From assembly GCA_049700455.1 (NCBI GenBank), contig JBNAVJ010000008.1:41517-105516 (forward strand): a stretch of 64,000 bases of DNA, read 5' to 3'. The notes beneath the pieces were generated by a model. That model was given only the letters and a program-made list of their open reading frames with translations. It made no database searches and had not been told where the DNA came from. This document shows positions 26,077 to 35,500 of the stretch, piece after piece. How positions within the stretch are numbered: position 1 is the first letter of the stretch; every line of letters begins with the position of its first letter. The position numbers and the translations under genes were made by a program. The stretch comes from JBNAVJ01 sp049700455 (lineage in GTDB: Bacteria; Bacteroidota; Ignavibacteria; Tepidaquicellales; Tepidaquicellaceae).

Positions 26077-28905
26077 CTAAAAATCCCATCCAAAGAAAAA
26101 CTGATGGTAAAATCCATCTTGTAATTTAGTAAATCCCTGTTCAATTCGCTTACCAAAATCGTATCTTAATACAATAATACCTAATGCATTAAGTCTGATA
26201 CCGGCTCCAATACTTCCTTTGGTTTCGCCGTAATTATTCCAACTATCCCAGCAATTCCCCGCGTCAAAATATAAAGCTCCTCGTATACCGGGGAAATTTA
26301 ATGTAAACCTAATGGGGAATTGGAAACTCATCAGGTCAATCAAAGGAAATCGTAACTCTAAATTTGTCTGCCACAGCTTGGTGCCCCGCAATGACACCCA
26401 CGACCAACCGCGAAGGCTCCAACTCCCCCCCATAAAATACCTCCTTGGAAATGTTCCATCGTTGATAAAGAACTGACCACGGAATGCAAGGCTTGAAAAC
26501 TTTCCCAGTCTTAGATATTTTCGATAATCTAATAAAAAGCTGAAAAAATTTTCGTTAGAGTTCTGTATATCAATTGTATAACCAGCTGTGAAATTAAATC
26601 GTTCACCATCTATAGGACCAGTGTACCACCAAAGAGAATTGTCTTTGACGTAGCTGATTTGATTGGAGAGTAATAATGATTTTCTATTATTCAAAAAATC
26701 TACATTTTTTTCAGACTGTGAAAAGTTGAGAGATGTTTCTATCCTTCTAAATGAGGATAGTGGATAAGAAAAACTAAGATAACCACCATATAATCTCTCA
26801 AAGTAAGCAAAATCAGATTCTCTCAAATCATATCTCCTGCCTGAAAGATGATATATACCATAAGCATAATTAAGTCGTTTTTCCAGAGATACTTTTGAAA
26901 TAGCAATATTGAAACTTTTCCAGAATTCGGTTTCATAATTTGAGTTATTAAAAAGTAAAAAATAATACATTTCATTTCCAAGTATATCACTCAGAGATAC
27001 TGCTCCCCCCGCAAATGTCCCAAACACAGGGTCTGAAGCAATTGCAGTCGTTGCTACATCAAACGAAAATTTTTTCTCATATTTTAAGTCAGTCTTGATT
27101 TCAGTAAAATTGCTTTTCTGAATGGGTACTTGTTCTTTTAAAACTTGAGGTTCCCTTATATTTTCAGAAATCTGTAATGTGTCTAATTGATTAACAGGGT
27201 ATTCAATTACCCTCAGTTGAATATTCCCATTTTCATAAGCCGAACAAATAATTTTGTTGATGCCATACCAAACGGGGTCAAAAACAGATGTAGCAAGAGA
27301 GGAAATCTGCCTGAGAAAATAAAAACCAGTATAGTTATTTGGATTCTTAAAACCTATTTCCATAATGTTCTGAACACCTGAAGAATCAGATACAAAAATT
27401 AATTTACTACCATCTTCTGAAAAAGAGGGAGAAAAGTTGTTAAACTTACTAACAGTAAGAACTTCAATTATATTGGTTTCAGTATTGTATAAAAATAAAT
27501 TGTAATTGTACTGATTACTAATTTTCAGTCTGTCAGAAGCAAAAACTATATACTTTCCATCAGGTGAGAACACAGGATCAGTATCATCAAAGAAATCATT
27601 AGTGAGTCTGATAAGTCTCTTAGATTCAACATCAAAAATGTATAAATCCACTTTACCCGTGTTTTCTGTTGCTGAAAAGACAATTTTTCTGGAATTTCTG
27701 TTCCAGCTTAGACTCCCAATATTTACAATGTCGGGGAAATAATAATCATTAATTTGTCTCATTGTATTGACATCGTATAGATACAAAACATCAGTTTCAC
27801 CTCTTTGAGAAGCAAAAGCAAGAACCCCATCCTTTGAAATATCCAGTCCATTTCTGAAATAATGAAACTGTTCAAACTCATCTGAACTTTCGCCTTTTAC
27901 AAGAAGTGAAGATTTATTAGTTTTTAAATCCAATTTGTAGATGCTTGTATAACCTGTTTTATTCCCCAGGAAATAAACTTCTTTTTTATCTTTTGTAAAC
28001 CAGATGCGAGCTTTGTGTGCAAAACCATCAGGGAAAAGCAGTTTCGTTACTGAGCCTGGCAGGTCAACTTTATTTAAAAGAGGAAGATATTTTCTCTTCA
28101 GATAATATAAGTATTCTTTGTCAAATTCAGAATAGTCTTTTCCAATTATGTTCCCAAATATGTTTTCGAAATTGTCATCTCTCCAGAAATCATTTAACAT
28201 AGAAAGAATTTTGTCCTCACCATATTTTTCATTTATATACATCAGAATGTTTTGTCCTAACTTGTACATAAAATAACTACCAGCCACCTGTTCCCAATCA
28301 CTAAGGCCAACCATATAAGAATTGATAACAGCGTCTCTCAAAACCATTTCCCCTTTTGAATCCCAATTGGTAGACCAGTATTCAGCAAGTCCTTCAACAA
28401 ACCAGAGGGGGGGCAATCTGTCCGCAAGTTTTCCATGATTTCTTAAAATATCTGAGACGTAATTTGTGGTGAAAACATGTACAAGTTCGTGTTTTATAAC
28501 ATGTTGAAATTCTTTTAATGAACCATCAAATGGCAGGACAACCCTTCCTTTAATGAATTCAAAAAACCCGCCTACTACATCTGGTACTAAACCAGGAGTT
28601 GTATTTGTCTGTTTGAAATGTAATGGGGAAGAATAAAAAATAACAGGTACTGTATCAGGCAGCTCATATCTGAATTTTTGCCTCAGATCGTCATAACTCT
28701 CTTCTGCAAATTGAGCACCAATTTGTGCTAACTCTTTTGCTTCCTTATAATAATAAATCTGGAAATGTTTGGTGTTAAGAATATACCATTCAAAATCGGA
28801 ATATTGTACTTTGTTTCTTCCGAAGTCAACAAACTGGCTGAATCCTGGCAGTTGACCAGATAGAATATATATTGTAAATAATATAAAGAAAACTCGAACC
28901 TGCAT
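26077..28905 (-). CDS. metallopeptidase / TolB-like propeller / Omp85-like barrel fusion
   Basis: 942 residues from the ATG that gives a normal signal peptide (MQVRVFFILF..GFSQF); an in-frame ATG six codons earlier is less likely. Residues about 35-260 are a peptidase-MA-like gluzincin domain with HELVH at 139-143 and the third zinc ligand probably Glu171 in WFVEGLAEYW. Residues about 290-580 hold TolB/PD40 beta-propeller repeats (FSPDGKYIVFASDR, FSEDGSKLIFVSDS). The last 330 residues are a beta-barrel with an Omp85-like GGSWSLRGW motif, ending in phenylalanine. The peptidase and propeller would face the periplasm or the surface. The substrate is unknown. It is followed closely by holA. Confidence 0.8.
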   Translation of the reverse strand: MQVRVFFILFTIYILSGQLPGFSQFVDFGRNKVQYSDFEWYILNTKHFQIYYYKEAKELAQIGAQFAEESYDDLRQKFRYELPDTVPVIFYSSPLHFKQTNTTPGLVPDVVGGFFEFIKGRVVLPFDGSLKEFQHVIKHELVHVFTTNYVSDILRNHGKLADRLPPLWFVEGLAEYWSTNWDSKGEMVLRDAVINSYMVGLSDWEQVAGSYFMYKLGQNILMYINEKYGEDKILSMLNDFWRDDNFENIFGNIIGKDYSEFDKEYLYYLKRKYLPLLNKVDLPGSVTKLLFPDGFAHKARIWFTKDKKEVYFLGNKTGYTSIYKLDLKTNKSSLLVKGESSDEFEQFHYFRNGLDISKDGVLAFASQRGETDVLYLYDVNTMRQINDYYFPDIVNIGSLSWNRNSRKIVFSATENTGKVDLYIFDVESKRLIRLTNDFFDDTDPVFSPDGKYIVFASDRLKISNQYNYNLFLYNTETNIIEVLTVSKFNNFSPSFSEDGSKLIFVSDSSGVQNIMEIGFKNPNNYTGFYFLRQISSLATSVFDPVWYGINKIICSAYENGNIQLRVIEYPVNQLDTLQISENIREPQVLKEQVPIQKSNFTEIKTDLKYEKKFSFDVATTAIASDPVFGTFAGGAVSLSDILGNEMYYFLLFNNSNYETEFWKSFNIAISKVSLEKRLNYAYGIYHLSGRRYDLRESDFAYFERLYGGYLSFSYPLSSFRRIETSLNFSQSEKNVDFLNNRKSLLLSNQISYVKDNSLWWYTGPIDGERFNFTAGYTIDIQNSNENFFSFLLDYRKYLRLGKFSSLAFRGQFFINDGTFPRRYFMGGSWSLRGWSWVSLRGTKLWQTNLELRFPLIDLMSFQFPIRFTLNFPGIRGALYFDAGNCWDSWNNYGETKGSIGAGIRLNALGIIVLRYDFGKRIEQGFTKLQDGFYHQFFFGWDF

Positions 28906-28938
28906 TCCATAGAAACCTAACAATTAGAGAACCTATTT

Positions 28939-30480
28939 TTAATGCCTATGTATATCACGATGCATAATCTTTAGTAAAAATGCTTCCCTTTCTTTACCTT
29001 TTAATTTAGATAACCTATTAAATAAATATCTATCGTTTTCGTTACGTAGTAAATTCATTTGATATTCTATTATGCTTTCAGGAAAAATATTTTCTCTCTG
29101 GTATAATTCCCTAACTTGAGAGAGAATCTTGGCTGAGTGATAACAATTTTCCGGTAGTGATTCAAGAGAATTCCAGAGAGTTCTGTTCTTTGCAATGTTT
29201 CCTTTGACATATAATTTATCGGCAAGTTGTAATGACTCCTCATTGGATACTCCCCATTCAATTGCCATTGCTAAACCAGCAAGTAATAAATGAGTATTAG
29301 CACTTCCATCGGCAGTTCTGAATTCAATGGTTTGCATTTTTGGAATTTTATGAAACTCAGTAATTTTATCAGGATTAATTATTGTAGCAAGGTTCTTAAC
29401 TTTTGTCCATCCAAGCGGAACTCTAATCATAGCACTTCGGTTAGAATCACTCCAACAAATTTTTGTTGGGGCTTCTTGATTTGGTACTAACCGTCGGTAA
29501 GAAGCTGCTACAGTATTTCCAAAAGCAGGTAATGAAGAAGCGTATTTACATAATCCTCCTATCAATTTATGGGCTTCTTTTGATAGTTGACCGCTATCAT
29601 TAACCAATACATTCTGTTTATTCTTACAAAGTCTCAGGTGAATATGCAATCCATTCCCGGCTGAAGATTCTTCAAGTTTAGGAGCAAAAGTTGCCAGCAT
29701 TCCATTTCTATAGGCTATATTTCTGATAAGCCATTTGGCAATTACAATATTGTCAGCGCTTTCATCTATTGGGGTTGGCAGAAATTCAATTTCAAGCTGC
29801 TCTCCGGTTTTTCCATTCAATTCTTGAAGAGGGCTTTTAATTTTATTAATAAATCCAACTTCGCAATGTGCGTATTTAACAGAGCCTGTTATCTGAGCTA
29901 TTAATCTTACCATTTCAGCAAGAATTCGCCCGACTTTTGAAAATGGCGCACTGTTATGATAACCACTTTGAGGTTCCGTAATATACATATCATACTCTGG
30001 ATTGTAGAACAAGTAAAATTCCAGCTCTCCCAGAGCATATAAATCGAGATCTGAGTTCTTTTTTAAAAGTTGTTGTGCTTTTAAAAGAATATTATCGGGT
30101 GTGAAGTCCGCCAATTTGCCATCTACAGTTATATACCTACAAACGAAGTCAAGGCTACCGTGGTTAAAAGGATTGAGAAAAGCTGACTTATATACGGGAA
30201 CAATATATAAATCTGATAGTGCGGTGTCTATTAATCCTTTAAAAAGAGAAGAACCGTCTGCTCGTTCACCTTCTGTCAATACTATTTCCGCATCAAATCT
30301 TGATGAAATAGGAATTTTAAGTTCTTTAAGCTTTCCATCCAGAGCAGTATAATGAAAAGTTATACGCTCAATCTGTTTCTCTTTAATTACTTTAAGTAAA
30401 TCTTCTCTTGTAAAATCTTCTCGTTCTTTGTCAAGAAAGATACACAGAGGATTTGTAAGCAAATGAAAATTGTCTACCAT
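28939..30480 (-). CDS. glutamine synthetase-family paralogue
   Basis: 513 residues with the whole type I glutamine synthetase fold: RADGSSLFKG (position of Asp50), LGELEFYLF with the metal-binding E-x-E, GNGLHIH, RLVPNQEAP, NRSAMIRVP and IEFRTADGSAN. It differs from its neighbour glnA in the glutamate-binding loop. There DNGSGMHTH becomes SAGNGLHIH, so the conserved Asn (Asn264 of the Salmonella enzyme) is Ala and the following Ser is Asn. The active-site shell is otherwise kept, so it is probably an active ligase, perhaps with an altered amine acceptor (gamma-glutamyl-amine type). It lies 59 bp downstream of glnA in the same direction. Confidence 0.85.
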   Translation of the reverse strand: MVDNFHLLTNPLCIFLDKEREDFTREDLLKVIKEKQIERITFHYTALDGKLKELKIPISSRFDAEIVLTEGERADGSSLFKGLIDTALSDLYIVPVYKSAFLNPFNHGSLDFVCRYITVDGKLADFTPDNILLKAQQLLKKNSDLDLYALGELEFYLFYNPEYDMYITEPQSGYHNSAPFSKVGRILAEMVRLIAQITGSVKYAHCEVGFINKIKSPLQELNGKTGEQLEIEFLPTPIDESADNIVIAKWLIRNIAYRNGMLATFAPKLEESSAGNGLHIHLRLCKNKQNVLVNDSGQLSKEAHKLIGGLCKYASSLPAFGNTVAASYRRLVPNQEAPTKICWSDSNRSAMIRVPLGWTKVKNLATIINPDKITEFHKIPKMQTIEFRTADGSANTHLLLAGLAMAIEWGVSNEESLQLADKLYVKGNIAKNRTLWNSLESLPENCYHSAKILSQVRELYQRENIFPESIIEYQMNLLRNENDRYLFNRLSKLKGKEREAFLLKIMHRDIHRH

Positions 30481-30539
30481 AAGAATTTAAATTGATGTAA
30501 AGGAAAATGTAAAATACATTCTCCTTACAAATATGTAGA

Positions 30540-31988
30540 TTAAACTTCGTAATATAAATGAAATTCGTAGGGATGAGGTCTAAGTTGAACTTCCTTGATC
30601 TCTTTATTCATTTTGTATTCTATCCAGGTATCTATTAATTCTTGTGTGAAGACGTTTCCAACTTTGAGGTAATCATTATCATTTTGGAGAGAGTGAAGAG
30701 CGATTTCAAGGCTCTCTGGAGCCTGTTTGATTTTTTTGTGTTCTTCTTCAGCCATATGATAAATATCTTGGTCTACAGGAGGTCCCGGTTCAATTTTGTT
30801 AATAATGCCATCAAGACCAGCTAATAAAATCGCCGAAAAAGCTAAATAAGGATTAGCTGTACCATCAGGACATCTAAACTCTATTCTTTTGGACTTTGGG
30901 TTTTTTGAGTACATTGGAATTCGAATCGCTGCACTTCGGTTTCTCATAGCATAGGCAAGGTTAACTGGAGCTTCATAGCCTGGTACAAGACGTTTGTAAG
31001 AATTTGTTGTAGGATTTGTGAAAGATAGTAACGAAGGAGCATGTTTGAGAATTCCACCAATAAAATACAAAGCAAGTTCACTTAAATCAGCATATTTTTC
31101 GCCGGCAAAAAGGTTTGTTCCATCTTTCCATAGACTTACGTGAGTGTGCATACCACTACCATTATCTCCAAAAATAGGTTTGGGCATAAATGTAGCTGTT
31201 TTCCCTGCCTCCCGGGCAGTGTTTTTAACAACATACTTAAACATTTGAAGATTGTCGCAGGTCTTGAGCAATTCATTAAATCTAAAATCTATTTCTGCCT
31301 GTCCGGCGGTGGCTACCTCGTGATGTTGCATTTCTACTTCGATTCCAACCGTCTGCAGATATTTTACCATTTGATTCCTTAAGTCGTTGGTAGAATCACT
31401 TGGTGGCACCGGAAAATAACCTTCTTTAATTCTGATTTTGTGACCAAGGTTTGCTTCAAGTTCACTCCCTGTATTCCAGAATCCTTCCCTTGAATCAATC
31501 CTGAACCAGCTGGAATATTCATTAATGTTATAGGCTACGTGATCAAGTATAAAAAATTCAGCTTCAGGCCCAAAAATTGCTTTATCAGCTAAATTACTTG
31601 ATTGTAAAAATTGTGCTGCTTTTCTTGCAACAAATCGTGGATCATTATCATAATATTCTTTAGAAATTGGATCCATCACATCGCATATCAAAATTAGAGA
31701 CCTTTCTTTAATGAAAGGGTCTATTTGAGCAGTGCTTGGATCAGGAATGGCAAGCATATCTGATTCGTTGATTGGTTTCCATCCTCTTATAGATGAGCCA
31801 TCAAACCCAAGTCCTTCATAAAAGTGTTCTTCCTTAAGATTTGCAGCAGGTATGGAGAAGTGTTGCCATTGTCCTGGTAGATCAGTAAATCGTAAATCTA
31901 CCATTTTAACTTCCTTATCTTTTATCAACTTGAAAACGTCGTTGATTCGTTTTAGTTTATCTCTTTGTTCCTCTACAGAGCTTTTCAT
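30540..31988 (-). CDS. glnA: glutamine synthetase, type I
   Basis: 482 residues of a standard type I enzyme: GFDGSSIRGW, GPEAEFFILD, QAEIDFRF, DNGSGMHTHVSLW, RLVPGYEAPVNLAYAMRNRSAAIRIP and IEFRCPDGTANPYLAFSAIL. It makes glutamine from glutamate, ammonia and ATP, the main route of ammonia assimilation. The region around the adenylylation tyrosine of enterobacterial enzymes reads DQDIYHMAEEE, more like the alpha-type that is regulated by feedback than by adenylylation (inference). A ribosome binding site (aaggat) precedes the ATG. The gene diverges from the FNR-like/PFOR genes across a 142-bp region with a perfect inverted repeat. Confidence 0.95.
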   Translation of the reverse strand: MKSSVEEQRDKLKRINDVFKLIKDKEVKMVDLRFTDLPGQWQHFSIPAANLKEEHFYEGLGFDGSSIRGWKPINESDMLAIPDPSTAQIDPFIKERSLILICDVMDPISKEYYDNDPRFVARKAAQFLQSSNLADKAIFGPEAEFFILDHVAYNINEYSSWFRIDSREGFWNTGSELEANLGHKIRIKEGYFPVPPSDSTNDLRNQMVKYLQTVGIEVEMQHHEVATAGQAEIDFRFNELLKTCDNLQMFKYVVKNTAREAGKTATFMPKPIFGDNGSGMHTHVSLWKDGTNLFAGEKYADLSELALYFIGGILKHAPSLLSFTNPTTNSYKRLVPGYEAPVNLAYAMRNRSAAIRIPMYSKNPKSKRIEFRCPDGTANPYLAFSAILLAGLDGIINKIEPGPPVDQDIYHMAEEEHKKIKQAPESLEIALHSLQNDNDYLKVGNVFTQELIDTWIEYKMNKEIKEVQLRPHPYEFHLYYEV

Positions 31989-32060
31989 TTTCTTATCCTT
32001 GTTTAAAACTAAGTTAATAAAAATTTACTTTAAAATTAAGAGAAATCTTAAATACAAATT

Positions 32061-32090
32061 TTTATATGATACCAATTAATATCATATAAA
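32061..32090. promoter_or_regulatory. perfect 11-bp inverted repeat between glnA and the FNR-like gene
   Basis: Arms tttatatgata and tatcatataaa (32061-32071 and 32080-32090) are separated by 8 nt. The repeat lies 41 bp before the FNR-like start codon and 72 bp before the glnA start codon, so it could be an operator for either or both divergent genes. It contains TGAT...ATCA half-sites, but spaced 10 apart rather than the 4 of an FNR box. No T run follows, so it is not a terminator. Confidence 0.55.
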
Positions 32091-32130
32091 TAAATAATAA
32101 GATTTGCTAATTTTAAAAGGAAAAGTTAAT

Positions 32131-32583
32131 ATGAATTTATCCTGTTCAGACTGTGAAAATTTAAAGTGTTTTGTCTTAAGTCTTTTGACCTTAAAACAAC
32201 AGACAGAGGCAAATAATTCCAAAAAAATCTTAAGTTTTCAAAAAGGTAAAACTTTATTCAAAAAGGGAAATACACCAAAAGGTATATATATTTTACTTGA
32301 AGGTAGTTTAGAGGCTATTCTTGATAAGAAAACAAGATTCAAAATTTCCAATGGTGAAATTACTGGTTTTGCCTCCGTACTTTTTGAAGAAAAATATAAT
32401 TACTCAGTAAGAGTTCTTAACAAATCTTATTTGTGTTTTTTTGAGAAGACCTATTTTATAGACCTTTTTCTGAAAAATAAAGCTTTTGCCGATAAGTTTG
32501 TTGTATATATAATAAAGAATAATTTTGATAAAACAATTAATAAAAAAATAAAAAACTATGGAAAGGCGAAAAGTAACAATTGA
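32131..32583 (+). CDS. FNR-like cysteine-rich cNMP-fold protein without DNA-binding domain
   Basis: 150 residues from the ATG after an aaaagg ribosome binding site; a TTG nine codons earlier is less likely. The N-terminus MNLSCSDCENLKC has C-x2-C-x4-C (Cys5, 8, 13). The cyclic-nucleotide-binding fold follows, with KGKTLFKKGNTPKGIYILLEGSL, and a fourth cysteine, Cys102, lies in SYLCFFEK. Numbers and spacing match the four [4Fe-4S] ligands of FNR (20, 23, 29 and 122 in E. coli). The chain ends in the dimer helix, so the helix-turn-helix domain of FNR/CRP is missing. The gene overlaps the PFOR start by 26 bp. A redox or oxygen sensor role is inference. Confidence 0.75.
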   Translation: MNLSCSDCENLKCFVLSLLTLKQQTEANNSKKILSFQKGKTLFKKGNTPKGIYILLEGSLEAILDKKTRFKISNGEITGFASVLFEEKYNYSVRVLNKSYLCFFEKTYFIDLFLKNKAFADKFVVYIIKNNFDKTINKKIKNYGKAKSNN

Positions 32584-35500
32584 TGGAAACGAAGCTGCAG
32601 CGTATGTTGCTCATGCAACTAACGAAGTGATTGCAATTTATCCTATTACACCTTCTTCTCCAATGGGAGAGTTATCTGATGCATGGTCGTCTGAAGGTAA
32701 GAAAAATATTTTTGGTACTGTTCCCGTTGTTGTAGAAATGCAAAGCGAAGGGGGTGCAGCTGGAGCTGTGCATGGAGCTCTTCAATCTGGTTCTTTGACT
32801 ACAACGTTTACAGCATCCCAAGGGCTATTGTTGATGATTCCAAATATGTATAAAATAGCTGGCGAATTAACTCCTACAGTCTTTCATGTTACAGCTCGTT
32901 CTTTATCGTGTCAGGCTCTATCAATATTTGGCGATCACAGTGATGTTATGGCAACGCGACAAACTGGCTTTGCTCTATTGTGTTCAAATTCAGTTCAGGA
33001 AGTTATGGATTTTGCTCTAATTGCTCAAAAGTCAACCCTTGAATCAAGGGTTCCGTTTTTGCATTTCTTTGATGGGTTCAGGACGTCTCACGAAGTTATG
33101 AAGATTGAACAACTAACTGAAGATGATATTAAAGCGATGATAAATCTAAAGGTTGTTGAGGCTCATAGAAAACGAGCTCTAACTCCTGATAATCCCTTTA
33201 TTAGGGGTACTGCACAAAACCCTGATGTTTATTTTCAAGGGCGTGAAACTGTAAATAAGTTTTATCTTGAGTGCCCAAGCATAGTTGAATCGGCGATGGA
33301 CAAATTTTATAATCTTACTGGGAGAAGATATAATTTGTTCGATTATTATGGACATCCTGAGGCTGATAGGGTTATTGTTTTAATGGGCTCTGGTGCTGAA
33401 ACTGTTGAAGAAACAGTGGAATACTTGTTAACTACTGGTGAAAAAGTTGGAGTTGTTAAAGTAAGGCTTTATAGGCCTTTTTCGATTGAACATTTTATAA
33501 AATCGTTACCGCGAACAGTTACGAAAATTGCAGTGCTTGATAGAACAAAAGAACCGGGTAGTATTGGAGAACCTCTATATCTGGACGTTGTGACTGCTAT
33601 TAACGAAAATAGTTATTTAAAAATTAAAGAGTTTGTAGAAAGACCGTATGTTGTTGGTGGCCGTTATGGCTTGAGTTCAAAAGAATTTACTCCTGCAATG
33701 GTAATGGCAGTCTATGAAGAACTTAAAAAGAAAGAGCCTAAAAACCATTTTACCATAGGAATAAATGATGATGTTACTCACACAAGCCTCTGGTATGATA
33801 GAAAATTTGAACTTCCTCAAAAGGATATATTTAGCGCTATGTTCTATGGCCTAGGTGCTGATGGTACAGTTGGTGCAAATAAAAATACTATAAAAATAAT
33901 AGGAGAAGAAACGGAAAACTACGCCCAGGGATACTTTGTTTATGATTCAAAGAAATCGGGTTCTACTACAATTTCGCATTTGAGATTTGGGAAAAATCCT
34001 ATCAAGTCAACATACTTAATTACATTAGCTGATTTTGTGGGTTGCCATCAATTTACTCTCCTTGAAAAATTTGATGTCTTGAAGAACATTAAACAGGGAG
34101 GCACTTTTCTTCTGAATACTCCATATTCAAGAGAACAAACTCTGGAAAAATTACCAGATAGGGTTGTACAACAAATTAAAGATAAAAATCTTAAGTTTTA
34201 TGTGATAGATGCTTATTCAGTTGCAAAGGAAACAGGAATGGGAACGAGAATTAATACAATTATGCAAACCTGTTTCTTTGCTATATCAGGAGTGCTTCCG
34301 AAAGATGAAGCAATTGCAAAAATTAAGGAAACTATTAAAAAAACCTATGGAGCCAAAGGTGATGAAGTGGTGAAGAAAAATTATGAAGCTGTAGATAGAA
34401 CACTCGCAAATCTATTTAAGATAGAGTTGGGGGAACTAAAGCAAACAGGAATTCAGATACTACCACCAGTTCCTGTAGAAGCACCTGAATATGTCCGAAA
34501 AACTCTTGCGAAAATTATCGAAGGGAATGGTGACGATGTAGCTGTTAGTGAGATGCCAGTTGATGGGACTTTCCCATCAGGTTCAGCACAATGGGAGAAA
34601 AGAAATATTGCACTCGAGGTTCCCGAGTGGGATCCCGAATGGTGTATCCAATGTGGGAAATGTGCAATTATTTGTCCACACGCAACAATCAGGATAAAAA
34701 CATACGATGAAAAATATCTGGAAAAGGCACCTTCTACATTTAAACATATGCCTGCAAAAGGAAAAGAGTTTGAGCAAGGAACTGCTTATACCATACAGGT
34801 TGCGGTGGAAGACTGTACAGGATGTGGTTTGTGTGTTGAAATTTGCCCTGCGAAAAACAAACGTGAAACCAGGCGCAAGGCACTTAATATGGTTGAACAA
34901 ATTCCTATCAGACAACAAGAGCGTGAAAACTTTAAATTCTTCCTTGATTTACCGGAAGTTGATAGAAGAAAGGTAAATGTAACAACTGTTAAAAGCAGCC
35001 AGTTGTTACAGCCATTATTTGAATTTTCAGGTGCCTGTGCAGGATGTGGAGAAACACCCTATGTAAAACTTGTTTCGCAATTATTTGGTGATAGAGCAAT
35101 AATAGCCAATGCAACAGGCTGTTCATCAATTTATGGAGGTAATTTACCAACAACGCCATGGACAAAAAATAAGGAAGGTAGAGGACCCGCATGGTCTAAT
35201 TCACTTTTCGAAGATAATGCTGAATTCGGATTTGGTATGAGATTGTCAATTGATAAACATAACGAATATGCTCGAGAACTCCTTATAAAATTGAAAGACT
35301 ATTTTAGTGAGGAATTTGTTAATTCAATTTTAACAGCTAATCAAAAAGATGAGATTGGTATTTATGAACAAAGAGAACGTGTTGAACAGTTGAAATCGAA
35401 ACTTAAAAGCATCAACAATAAAGATGCTGAGCAACTTTTACAGGTTGCAGATTATCTTGTGAAGAAATCAGTGTGGATAATTGGAGGAGATGGATGGGCT

